Of a DNA stretch of 64,000 bases, positions 43,940 to 52,056 are shown in pieces. The stretch spans positions 35,353-99,352 of the forward strand of contig JAEWOE010000001.1 in the NCBI GenBank assembly GCA_023460995.1. Reading direction: 5' to 3'. The translations under genes were made by a program, and so were the position numbers. Under the pieces are notes generated by a model that was given only the letters and a program-made list of their open reading frames with translations, did not search any database and had not been told where the DNA came from. Source of the DNA: Bacillota bacterium. GTDB lineage: Bacteria > Bacillota_I > Bacilli_A > RF39 > UBA660. The number at the start of each line of letters is the position of its first letter. The first letter of the stretch is position 1.

Positions 43940-45946
43940 ATGGGAAGTAATCAAAAAAAGAATAATAAAAAAAAGAAAAAAGTTATTTCTGCTGATGAAG
44001 TAGTTGATACTCAAGTGGAGAGAAACTTTGGAGATAAAGAAAAAGAATTACTTGAACGAACTTTGCAAGGTTTGAAAGAAGAAAGTGAAATAAATCCTGA
44101 TTTAGAAAACTTTTTTGAAAAAATAAAAGCAAAGAAAGATGAAGGTATATTTGATAAAGAAGTTCGTGATGAAAGTATTTCTGATGAACAAGAAGAAAAA
44201 TTTAATTATAAGAAGAAAAGTACTTTTGATTCTAAATTTAAAGTATTTATGTTAGTCCTTGCTTTTATAGCTAGTACAATATATTTCCTATTATATTTCA
44301 AAAGTGCATTAAATCACGTTAACTATATAAAAGATATTATCAATGGCGCAAGTTTATTATTGATATTCTTCTTTCTTATAATTGCCTTATTGGGTAATAA
44401 GAAAATAAGAAATATGTTTAGTGTATTTAGTTCTATAATAATTATTGGTTTAGTTACTTTAAACTTACTAGTTAGTAAGGATATTGTTACACTACCTACT
44501 TTAGCTGTAGTTGATGATTTTACAAATACTTCAATTGCGGATGTCATGAAGTGGGCTTCTGCTAATAATATTGATATTGAAACAATATATGAATATAGTG
44601 ATAATGTTGAAGAAGGTAATGTTATTGTACAAGATGTTGAATCAGGAAGTGTAATAAAACTTATCGATAAAATAACTTTTACTGTTTCAAATGGTCCTAA
44701 TTATGATAAAGAATTAATCTTGTCTGGCTTTGAAGGAAGAAATGTAGATGATTTATTAGATTATATTGAAACTAATCATTTAAATAATGTTGATATTACT
44801 TTTCAAATTAGTGACACAATTGAAAAAGATTTAGTAATTAGTCAAAGTACTAAGGGAGAAATTAAAAGAAACACAGCAATATCATTTGCTATTTCATTAG
44901 GAAATGCAGCCAGTTTAAAAGATATTAAATTAGATGATTTATCTAATAAAACATTATTTGATGCAACATTCTATTTAAAAAGGAATGGTATTAAATACAA
45001 TTTAAAATACGAATTCAGTTCTAAAATAAAAACAGGAAAAGTTATTAGTCAAGATCCTAAAGAAGGTACTACAATAAAACCTAATAGTGACACAGTTAAC
45101 TTAGTGATATCTAAAGGTAAAGAAATAATAGTTCCTGACTTTAGTAATGCTTCTGTTGATGAAGTTGTTGAATGGATTATAGAAAATAATTTAAAGGTAG
45201 TATTTACGGAAAAATATAGTACTACAGTAGATAAAGATGGTTTAGTAAATGTTAGCGTTAAAACTGGTGAATCTATCACTGAAGGAACAAAGGTAACAAT
45301 TACTACATCAAAAGGTTCTCTTACAGTCGGCACATTTAGTAGTTTAGCTGATTTTAGAAGTTGGGCTAGTAATAACGGTGTTGGTTATAGTGAAAAATAT
45401 GAATATAATGATAAGGTTGGTAAGGGTCAAATAATTAGTTTATCTATTAAGAGTGGTGAAAAAATAGATCCTGAAAGTCAAAGCATAACAGTTACTATCT
45501 CATATGGTGGTGCAGTAACTGTTCCATATTTTGTCGGTTCATCTAAAGGATCAATTCAATCTACATGTAACAGTAAAGGTTTGAATTGCACATTCTATTA
45601 TACTGGATATAATAATGCCGCTAGAGATACAGCCGTTGCACAAAATGTTGCAAGTGGTTCTAAAGTAGTAAGTGGAACTTATGTAAGCATAGGATTAAGT
45701 AGTGGTCCTGCGCAAACATTTAACGTTACAATCAACTCTGAATTATTTGGAACTAGTTATTCATCGACATCAGCAAATTTAAGAAATTTCTTAAATAGCA
45801 ATGCTCCTGGAGTAAATTTCAATTTTGTTGCAAAACCTGATAATAGTGCTCCAGCTGGTATAATTCATAGAGATTCACCAACTAAAGGTGGAATACCAAA
45901 TTACTTTACACAAGGTCAAACATATACTATTTGGATAGTAGAATAA
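43940..45946 (+). CDS. membrane protein with PASTA-repeat ectodomain, kinase domain absent
   Basis: The 668-residue protein has a long charged cytoplasmic tail (1-95), three transmembrane helices (about 100-120, 133-152, 157-178) and an outer part of about six PASTA repeats (from 180), with phrases such as VIVQDVESGSVI, VISQDPKEGTTIKPNSDTV and VAQNVASGSKV. PASTA domains usually sit on PknB-type kinases and bind peptidoglycan fragments or lipid II. Here there is no kinase domain, and three rather than one membrane span. A kinase-like gene converges 26 bp away (45972-46856), which may be coincidence or a split system. RBS AAGGTGAT precedes ATG 43940. Confidence 0.85.
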   Translation: MGSNQKKNNKKKKKVISADEVVDTQVERNFGDKEKELLERTLQGLKEESEINPDLENFFEKIKAKKDEGIFDKEVRDESISDEQEEKFNYKKKSTFDSKFKVFMLVLAFIASTIYFLLYFKSALNHVNYIKDIINGASLLLIFFFLIIALLGNKKIRNMFSVFSSIIIIGLVTLNLLVSKDIVTLPTLAVVDDFTNTSIADVMKWASANNIDIETIYEYSDNVEEGNVIVQDVESGSVIKLIDKITFTVSNGPNYDKELILSGFEGRNVDDLLDYIETNHLNNVDITFQISDTIEKDLVISQSTKGEIKRNTAISFAISLGNAASLKDIKLDDLSNKTLFDATFYLKRNGIKYNLKYEFSSKIKTGKVISQDPKEGTTIKPNSDTVNLVISKGKEIIVPDFSNASVDEVVEWIIENNLKVVFTEKYSTTVDKDGLVNVSVKTGESITEGTKVTITTSKGSLTVGTFSSLADFRSWASNNGVGYSEKYEYNDKVGKGQIISLSIKSGEKIDPESQSITVTISYGGAVTVPYFVGSSKGSIQSTCNSKGLNCTFYYTGYNNAARDTAVAQNVASGSKVVSGTYVSIGLSSGPAQTFNVTINSELFGTSYSSTSANLRNFLNSNAPGVNFNFVAKPDNSAPAGIIHRDSPTKGGIPNYFTQGQTYTIWIVE

Positions 45947-45951
45947 TCAAT

Positions 45952-45983
45952 AAAAATCGTTAAGTTAATTCTTAACGATTTTT
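45952..45983. terminator. bidirectional terminator between PASTA and kinase-like genes
   Basis: Thirteen-base arms (45952-45964 and 45971-45983, core ATCGTTAAG) around a six-base loop, with A and T tracts at the ends. Confidence 0.9.
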
Positions 45984-46856
45984 TATTAGGTATTTATAAG
46001 ATTTTTTCCCTCTTTCAAGAGCCGGTTTATAATCCAATGCATAATCTTCTGCCAAACGATATAAATCTTTTGATATAAATTCATTTTCTTCTTCTTTGGA
46101 ATATATTTTCCAAATTTTATGCATTAAGTCAGAATCATTTAGCCCTATATAATTAAATAAATAATCAAGAGTTATTAATTCACCACTTGGATGCGCCTTC
46201 TTACCTATAATATTAAGATTTATATTAAAAGTTAGAATCATAAATAATAAGATAATGCTTTTTTTATCTAATTGCTCTGTATAAAGATGTCTGTCCTTAC
46301 TATACTTAGGTACATTAAGATATTGATCTTCAGGGCAAAGTGCTCTTGAAATAGCCATTGCCCTGTTACCATTTATTTGCATTCCATCATAATCTAATAA
46401 TTTAAAATTTCCATCTTTATCAAAAATAATATTACCTGGATTTACTAAATCAGGAAAAACAAAACCTTTATCATTAGCCCTTTTAACAGTATCTTCTAAT
46501 TTTTCTAAGAAAGAAGCATAAAACTGTAAAGAAATTATGTCATTATTATCTAAACTATCATAATAATCTCCTAAGTTAAGACCATTTATATAATCAGAAG
46601 TATAACCTATAAACTTATCGCTTCTACTATATACTGCTTTATTGGGTATAACTATTTCTGGTATATTAGGAAATATTTTAGAATCTAATATCTTTTTTTC
46701 TATACTATTACCAAAGTATTCATATAAATTTAATATGTTTTGATTAAATATTTTTAAAACTTGGCCACTAGCAAGTTTATATACTTTAGATCTATTATTT
46801 TTTGATAATGCTTTAACAGCTCTAAAATTCAAATCATGTATACTTATTTTTTCCAT
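45972..46856 (-). CDS. protein-kinase-like protein, 294 aa
   Basis: A kinase fold is readable: SKVYKLASGQVLKIF with a candidate ATP-binding Lys, a hinge near IGYTSDYINGL, the catalytic loop GFVFPDLVNPGNIIF (Asp and Asn, with FPD in place of HRD), and KLLDYDGM in place of DFG. The C-terminal lobe is helical. The order and spacing fit eukaryotic-like or Rio-like kinases, so catalysis is possible but not shown. There is no transmembrane helix. The neighbour at 51284-51958 has the same but shorter fold. It converges on the PASTA gene, which has lost or never had a kinase domain. Confidence 0.72.
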   Translation of the reverse strand: MEKISIHDLNFRAVKALSKNNRSKVYKLASGQVLKIFNQNILNLYEYFGNSIEKKILDSKIFPNIPEIVIPNKAVYSRSDKFIGYTSDYINGLNLGDYYDSLDNNDIISLQFYASFLEKLEDTVKRANDKGFVFPDLVNPGNIIFDKDGNFKLLDYDGMQINGNRAMAISRALCPEDQYLNVPKYSKDRHLYTEQLDKKSIILLFMILTFNINLNIIGKKAHPSGELITLDYLFNYIGLNDSDLMHKIWKIYSKEEENEFISKDLYRLAEDYALDYKPALERGKKSYKYLIKNR

Positions 46857-46920
46857 AAATAGCCCCCTTTCGGCTATTTATTATAGCATAGTACAAATGA
46901 ATGTCAAAATAAGTTTTACT

Positions 46921-46945
46921 AAAAAAGAGCCGTCCAGGCTCTTTT
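46921..46945 (-). terminator. terminator of the prepilin-like gene
   Basis: AAAAGAGCC and GGCTCTTTT arms (46923-46931 and 46937-46945) with a five-base loop; a T tract follows on the minus strand. It overlaps the stop codon. Confidence 0.88.
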
Positions 46946-47315
46946 AACAGGTACCTTTAATAATGTAAAAACTACCTTTACTTCCATTACCACAATACTT
47001 TCCATTATAAACATTTTTTAATATAACTACACCATTTGATATTACAAACTGTCCAGACTGAATTTGATTTAAATTATTAGCGCTAATATCAAGCGCACTA
47101 ATATTAGTATATCCAGCAGTATAATTAGAAGCATTTGCATTATTTGCAACATAGTTTTCTATAGATCTAACTAAACCATTTAATGATTGTTCAAATGATT
47201 CCTTTTTTGATTTCTCTACAGATTTATTATAATTAGGTATTATTATAACTGCTATAAGTCCTAAAAGAATAATAACTGCTAAAACTTCTACTAATGTGAA
47301 TCCTTTTTTACTCAT
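46944..47315 (-). CDS. type IV prepilin-like protein (ComGC/pseudopilin class)
   Basis: The 123-residue protein begins MSKKG followed by FTLVEVLAVIILLGLIAVIIIP, the class III signal sequence: cleavage after Gly5, Glu at position +5 of the mature protein, then the hydrophobic assembly helix. The C-terminal domain is small, Ser/Asn-rich, with Cys pair in KYCGNG and GTC that could form a disulfide. It stands alone between terminators: no prepilin peptidase, ATPase or platform gene lies here. It may be a substrate of a distant ComG or Tad-type machine, or an orphan. Confidence 0.85.
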   Translation of the reverse strand: MSKKGFTLVEVLAVIILLGLIAVIIIPNYNKSVEKSKKESFEQSLNGLVRSIENYVANNANASNYTAGYTNISALDISANNLNQIQSGQFVISNGVVILKNVYNGKYCGNGSKGSFYIIKGTC

Positions 47316-47386
47316 AAGACACTTCCTTTATTATATTTAATTATATCATAAACTGAATTTAAAGGAAATATCTACATAAGCAATAA

Positions 47387-47408
47387 AAAAGAATAGTAAA
47401 CTATTCTT
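47387..47408 (-). terminator. terminator of the FMN-binding lipoprotein gene
   Basis: AAGAATAG (47389-47396) and CTATTCTT (47401-47408) around TAAA, running on the minus strand into six T residues. Confidence 0.85.
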
Positions 47409-47901
47409 ATTTTCCAGCTTTTTCAAGAGCTTTACTAACAGCATCAATATATGAATTAGCTGATATTGTAACACCACTTACACCATCTAATTTCGTATTT
47501 GTGTCATCAGTCCATTTTACCCAGTCAAGTCCTTGTTTTTCAACAACTTTATCTGCGATAACTTCAACCTGCTCATACCACTCTGCTCCGCCTTCGATAA
47601 CACCATTTTTAGCAGAAGTTTCCTTCATACCATAAGCATCACCTAAAACTTGTTTAGTAGTGTACTTTTCATTTGCAAAATATGTATTATCAATAAATAC
47701 TGACTTAATAACACCATTTTCGTTAACGTATACTACTGCAGTTGTAACATATGTTTTACCATATGATGCAGCTTCAACAGAACCGAAATATGTACCTTCT
47801 TTGTAATTGCCTTCTTCAACTTTTTCACAACCAGCAACTCCTAATGTAAGTACACATGCAACTGCGATAACGAATAACTTTTTCAAACTTTTCACAAACA
47901 T
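47407..47901 (-). CDS. FMN-binding-domain lipoprotein
   Basis: Residues 1-24 form a lipoprotein signal with lipobox VAGC at Cys25. The mature part is one FMN_bind domain (about 35-164) ending in LDGVSGVTISANSYIDAV, where the Thr/Ser of D-x-SG-T is the residue flavinylated by ApbE-type transferases. Such lipoproteins carry a covalently bound FMN outside the membrane in electron-transfer or extracellular-respiration chains of anaerobic firmicutes. No apbE or partner oxidoreductase is in the window. The motif reads SGVT rather than the commoner SGAT. Alone in its transcript. Confidence 0.85.
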   Translation of the reverse strand: MFVKSLKKLFVIAVACVLTLGVAGCEKVEEGNYKEGTYFGSVEAASYGKTYVTTAVVYVNENGVIKSVFIDNTYFANEKYTTKQVLGDAYGMKETSAKNGVIEGGAEWYEQVEVIADKVVEKQGLDWVKWTDDTNTKLDGVSGVTISANSYIDAVSKALEKAGK

Positions 47902-47959
47902 ACCTCCTATCTTTAATTAGATGATAACAAATTTAGACAAAAAAAGCAAGATATTTACA

Positions 47960-49066
47960 TTATATATACCATAACTTCTTTTGGTTCTTATAAACTTCTT
48001 TTATTATACCGCCGCCAAGGCATTCATCTCCAGAATATAAAACGCATGCTTGCCCTGGAGTAACAGCCTTAATACCTTGGTTATATCTAACTAAAATATG
48101 TTCATCATCAATATATTCTACTAAAATATCATTATCAACTTGACGATATCTAAACTTAGCAGTACATTTTTCTATTTTATCATGACTAATCCAGTTCATT
48201 TGTTCAATTAATGCTGAATCACTATATAAGTATTCATTATCATCACCTAAGGCTACATATAGTATATTCTTAGTTAAATCTTTGCCTACGACAAATAGCC
48301 TTTCTTTATTACCACCTAAATCAAGTCCTCTTCTTTGACCTATTGTATAATACATAAGTCCAATATGATTACCTACTTTTTCATCTGTTTCAATATTAAT
48401 AATATCACCTGGTGTATTTGGTAAATAATTTTCTAAAAATTGTTTAAAGTTTCTTTCACCAATAAAGCAAATACCCGTTGAGTCTTTCTTATCAGCAGTA
48501 ATTAAATCATATTCTTCTGCTATTTTTCTAACTTCTGGTTTTTCTAAATCCCCTACTGGAAATAAAACATTTTCTAGTTGTTTATTTGATAACTGCGATA
48601 AGAAATATGTTTGATCTTTATTAGAGTCTATGCCTCTTAATAATTTGCCATTTTCCGTTCTAGCATAATGACCTGTTGCTATATAATCAGCACCTAGTTT
48701 TCTAGCTTCCTTTGCAAACATATCAAACTTAATATATTTATTACACATTATATCTGGATTAGGTGTTCTACCTTTTTTAAGTTCATCTAAGAAATAAGTA
48801 AATACATAATCCCAGTACTCTTTAACAAAATCTACTCTATGAAGTTCTATTCCTATTTTTTCGCAAACTTTTACTGCATCATTATAATCTTGTTCCTGAG
48901 GACAAATATTATCATTTAGATTAGGATTTCCTAAAAAATCTCCATTTACTGATGTATCCCAGTTACGCATAAATAATCCTATTACATTATAGCCTTGTTT
49001 TTTCAATATTATGGCTGCTACAGATGAATCAACACCACCTGACATACCAATTACTACTGTCTTCAT
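47960..49066 (-). CDS. mnmA: tRNA-specific 2-thiouridylase
   Basis: Start ATG 49066 follows GCAGGTGAT; a TTG 15 bp earlier overlaps that RBS. The 368-residue enzyme thiolates U34 of tRNA-Lys, -Glu and -Gln, taking sulfur from a cysteine desulfurase such as SufS/IscS. PP-loop SGGVDSS (9-15), the first catalytic Cys in [12 protein letters not shown], the second in [10 protein letters not shown], and [13 protein letters not shown] are all present. The sufS gene about 3 kb away could supply sulfur. Sits 58 bp upstream of the FMN lipoprotein gene, perhaps in a separate transcript. Confidence 0.95.
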   Translation of the reverse strand: MKTVVIGMSGGVDSSVAAIILKKQGYNVIGLFMRNWDTSVNGDFLGNPNLNDNICPQEQDYNDAVKVCEKIGIELHRVDFVKEYWDYVFTYFLDELKKGRTPNPDIMCNKYIKFDMFAKEARKLGADYIATGHYARTENGKLLRGIDSNKDQTYFLSQLSNKQLENVLFPVGDLEKPEVRKIAEEYDLITADKKDSTGICFIGERNFKQFLENYLPNTPGDIINIETDEKVGNHIGLMYYTIGQRRGLDLGGNKERLFVVGKDLTKNILYVALGDDNEYLYSDSALIEQMNWISHDKIEKCTAKFRYRQVDNDILVEYIDDEHILVRYNQGIKAVTPGQACVLYSGDECLGGGIIKEVYKNQKKLWYI

Positions 49067-49103
49067 AAAAATCACCTGCAAACATTATACCATATAAAAT
49101 GAA

Positions 49104-49128
49104 AAAGAAATCTAAATAATAGATTTCC
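49104..49128 (-). terminator. terminator of the acyltransferase gene
   Basis: GAAATCTA (49108-49115) and TAGATTTC (49121-49128) around a five-base loop, with a T tract following on the minus strand. Confidence 0.82.
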
Positions 49129-50277
49129 TTACCAATTTATATTCAGTCCCAAAGATTTCAAAAAATTTTGGTACCAAATTCTATTTTTCTTTGCAATTTT
49201 AGAATTATATATTACCTTAAATATTAATAATCTAATTGACTCAATAATTATACAAATTGAAAAAACTGCTACTGAACAAATAAAAATATATAATAATATG
49301 TCGTAGCTATATATGTCATTATTAAAGCCTAAAAATTTATATAACCAACCTCTTACGTAAATGTTATCTGACATTAAATAAACTCCAAATGTGCTAGCTG
49401 CAACCCAATTTATAAATTTGCTTTTAAAATTAAAAGTACTAAAAAATAATACATAAATAATACTCTGCAACATCAATAATGGATTATTGTAAGCTAGAAA
49501 TCCTGACGAAAAAATGCTTCCTATATCATTAACTAATTCTTTGCCAAAGTTTTGAATTGCCAAACCAAAATAATTAAGTAAAAAATTAAATAAAGCTATT
49601 ATAAAAAACAATATAATAAAAATTAGTCTTTTGGTGTTCTTTGTAAAGATTTTCATAAAGTAGCTTTCTGTAATAGGATATTTTTTAAGATATGCTCCAA
49701 TGAAATATAATAATATGAAATTACTTAAAGAATAACCATTGCCAGCATTATAAAATGCACTTTTTGTAAAATATGGTAAGATCGATATTAAAATAAAACA
49801 AGTTATAATTATTTTACTCATTCTTTTTTTATCACTATTGCCAATAACAATATTTAAAATCGGACTTATTAAAAATAGCATTAAGTAACATGTAAAAAAC
49901 CAGTATCCACCATAGTTAATAGGTGAAAGATTGTGAAGAATCGTTACTTTTGAAAGTTCCAATCCCGTTATGGCAAAAATAATAACTATTAGTGAACTAT
50001 AAAACCAAACAGAATTATTAAGTTTTATTGCTTTACTTAAACGTAAATCTTTGTCATGATTAAAATATCCACATACTAACACGAATGAATTTACATGTAC
50101 AAATAATAAAGCATCAATAAAATTAATTAATATATTAGTTAATCCACTACTATTTTGCAACACTCCACTATGAATAATAAAATGCCAAAAAACTATCATA
50201 AACATTGAGATTATTCTCATCAATTCAAAATTGGAATTTCTCTCTTTTTTTTCAACTTCTACTACGTACTTCTTCAT
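49129..50277 (-). CDS. acyltransferase 3 family membrane protein (WecH/OafA-like)
   Basis: Start ATG 50277 follows AGGGGGCG. The 382 residues form about ten transmembrane helices with the family's N-terminal signature NFELMRIISMFMIVFWHF, whose conserved Arg and His are thought to take part in acyl transfer from acyl-CoA to a surface glycan or peptidoglycan. Members of the family O-acetylate envelope polysaccharides; this fits the glycan locus but the substrate is not visible. It ends with a short basic and aromatic tail. Monocistronic. Confidence 0.85.
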   Translation of the reverse strand: MKKYVVEVEKKERNSNFELMRIISMFMIVFWHFIIHSGVLQNSSGLTNILINFIDALLFVHVNSFVLVCGYFNHDKDLRLSKAIKLNNSVWFYSSLIVIIFAITGLELSKVTILHNLSPINYGGYWFFTCYLMLFLISPILNIVIGNSDKKRMSKIIITCFILISILPYFTKSAFYNAGNGYSLSNFILLYFIGAYLKKYPITESYFMKIFTKNTKRLIFIILFFIIALFNFLLNYFGLAIQNFGKELVNDIGSIFSSGFLAYNNPLLMLQSIIYVLFFSTFNFKSKFINWVAASTFGVYLMSDNIYVRGWLYKFLGFNNDIYSYDILLYIFICSVAVFSICIIIESIRLLIFKVIYNSKIAKKNRIWYQNFLKSLGLNINW

Positions 50278-50357
50278 ATATAACGCCCCCTGCATTATAT
50301 ACATTATATCATAATAATAAAAAAATAATATATAACTATATTATTTCTATTAATTTT

Positions 50358-50987
50358 TTAAGTAAGTAGTGGTATTATTAGCTTAATTAATTTTGGTACT
50401 ATAAAAGCTTCATACAAAGATAGAAAGATTAAAACAGACGATATTAATCCTAAAATAATTAGATATTTATATGTTATATCTTTGAAACTAATTTCTTTTC
50501 TTTTTATAACTGCGTTTATTATTCCAATAGATATTAAGAAAGCATAACTAATTAATACCATAAGCAAAAGTATATTAATTATATGATGTGGAAAGATATA
50601 AATAATACTAAGTAATAAACCTTTAACTTTATATTTCATTAAAACAGAACTTATAGCAAAACCAATAACAAAACTCTTATAAAAGAATAAAAAGATAATA
50701 ATAGGAAGACCTATTACTGATATACCAAGTAACCATATAAGAACTGTTATAAGTAAATTGCTACTTATACTATTAAAGAAAGTATCCTTAAATACAATAG
50801 TATTATCTTTAATACTATTAATATAATTATCCAAATAAGTATTTACTAGTGATGTGTCGTTATCATTTAAAGTAACTCTAAATATTGATCCTGCTGCTAG
50901 TCCTATAATAAAAAGAATAAATAAAAAAACAAATACTTTTTTATTCATTTTTAAATACTCTTTTAACTTGTCCATTTTTTTCTTCAT
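50358..50987 (-). CDS. SpoIIM-family membrane protein
   Basis: The 209-residue protein has a basic start and five to six transmembrane helices (about 18-34, 69-100, 105-135, 140-160, 175-198) and the SpoIIM pattern TVLIWLLGISVIGLPIIIFLFFYKSFVIGFAIS with a following IIYIFPHHIINI motif. In spore formers SpoIIM joins SpoIID and SpoIIP in peptidoglycan remodelling during engulfment; related proteins occur in non-spore formers. No other sporulation genes are here, so sporulation cannot be claimed. Confidence 0.82.
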   Translation of the reverse strand: MKKKMDKLKEYLKMNKKVFVFLFILFIIGLAAGSIFRVTLNDNDTSLVNTYLDNYINSIKDNTIVFKDTFFNSISSNLLITVLIWLLGISVIGLPIIIFLFFYKSFVIGFAISSVLMKYKVKGLLLSIIYIFPHHIINILLLMVLISYAFLISIGIINAVIKRKEISFKDITYKYLIILGLISSVLIFLSLYEAFIVPKLIKLIIPLLT

Positions 50988-51028
50988 TTTATCACCTAAG
51001 TAAATTTATTAAAAAAGATACATTTTTA

Positions 51029-51057
51029 TTCCAAAATAATTAAAAATAGACTATAAT
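51029..51057 (+). promoter_or_regulatory. promoter of the 49-residue protein gene
   Basis: TATAAT (51052-51057) is 17 bp from a weak -35 TTCCAA (51029-51034), and AGAGGTG lies just ahead of the ATG. Confidence 0.55.
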
Positions 51058-51075
51058 GGATACAGAGGTGTTAAA

Positions 51076-51225
51076 ATGGCAAAGGAAACTGTTAAGAAAG
51101 TAAATAGTCTAGCTAACAAAAAAGGTAAAACTAATTTACCAAAGATATTAACAATATTTATGTTAATTGCTACTATTGCCCTTTATATATCAACAATTAT
51201 ATATCAAGTGGCATCAGCAAGCTAA
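51076..51225 (+). CDS. small single-pass membrane protein, 49 aa
   Basis: ATG 51076 follows AGAGGTG and a -10 TATAAT, and the stop is directly followed by a strong terminator, so this short frame is a bona fide transcription unit. A lysine-rich cytoplasmic half (KKVNSLANKKGK) precedes one transmembrane helix (about residues 24-43, ILTIFMLIATIALYISTII). This is the usual shape of small envelope or secretion-associated proteins. Function unknown; SecE is a similar size and shape but motifs are absent. Confidence 0.75.
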   Translation: MAKETVKKVNSLANKKGKTNLPKILTIFMLIATIALYISTIIYQVASAS

Positions 51226-51254
51226 AAGAGATTCAAATTAATGAATCTCTTTTT
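51224..51254 (+). terminator. terminator of the 49-residue protein gene
   Basis: Twelve-base arms (51224-51235 and 51242-51253, core AGAGATTCA) around a six-base loop and a T tract; it also lies just after the 3' end of the minus-strand gene ending at 51284. Confidence 0.88.
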
Positions 51255-51283
51255 TTATATAATATATATAGAAAATAAAAGAA

Positions 51284-51958
51284 TTAACAAATATGTTTAT
51301 TTATTTTTCTTTTTTGACTTTGTCTTCTTACTAACTTACCAACATTTCTTATATATTGATCAACTTCATTACATGCTTCGCAAAAAACAAGATTCTCTTG
51401 TGAAAGACATAAGATTAATACATTTACAATAGCATAATCTAATGAAACAATATTCTTTTGTAGAACATCATAATCAACTTTTTTGTATCCACATGTATCA
51501 ATAGCTATTAAATTATCGCCATCAAAAATTAAATTAAAACATAAATCATATATTTCAATACCTTCTTTTGATAAACTAATAATATCTTTTTTAAATTTCA
51601 GATATGCTTTTTCAAGTTTTAAAAAATTAATAGAGTATAAATCAAAATCTTCTTCAAAGTTAAACAAATCATTATCTATCTTCTTGGTTCTATATGCTCT
51701 AATTTGACCATTTACTGTATATATTTCTTTAGGAAAAGCAAAAGATTCTAAATCTATATCTACTGTAGTTATAATTTTATCTATCTCATAATCTTCTTCA
51801 AAATACTTGTCCTCTTCAAATAGAACTTTATATGCATCATTATCTACACTAGAAGCAAAACATTTACCTTCTGATCCTTCTGCAATATAAGACAATTTTT
51901 TGGTAAATAAAAATTTTCTTAAATCCTTCTCAGTTTTAAAATCTACTATACTACTCAT
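51284..51958 (-). CDS. truncated or divergent kinase-fold protein, 224 aa
   Basis: The N-terminal part reads YIAEGSEGKCFASSVDNDAYKVLFEE, a glycine-rich loop and a candidate ATP-binding Lys, and the middle IYDLCFNLIFDGDNLIAIDTCGYKK follows the Asp..Asn and the DFG-region Asp (DLCFN, then AIDT). The C-terminal lobe is short, with two Cys-rich segments (SQENLVFCEACNE). It is smaller than a complete kinase and smaller than 45972-46856, so it may be a pseudokinase or aminoglycoside-phosphotransferase-like relative. RBS AGGGGTG precedes ATG 51958. Confidence 0.62.
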   Translation of the reverse strand: MSSIVDFKTEKDLRKFLFTKKLSYIAEGSEGKCFASSVDNDAYKVLFEEDKYFEEDYEIDKIITTVDIDLESFAFPKEIYTVNGQIRAYRTKKIDNDLFNFEEDFDLYSINFLKLEKAYLKFKKDIISLSKEGIEIYDLCFNLIFDGDNLIAIDTCGYKKVDYDVLQKNIVSLDYAIVNVLILCLSQENLVFCEACNEVDQYIRNVGKLVRRQSQKRKINKHIC

Positions 51959-52030
51959 ATAACACCCCTATTGGTGGTATTTTATCATAATATCTTATAT
52001 TGTCAAATTAAACAGTATTTATAGCAAAAT

Positions 52031-52056
52031 AAAAAGACATACACAAAGTTATGTCT
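52031..52056 (-). terminator. terminator of the sufCDS operon
   Basis: AGACATA (52035-52041) and TATGTCT (52050-52056) around an eight-base loop; T tract on the minus strand. It shows that the operon ends with sufS. Confidence 0.82.
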
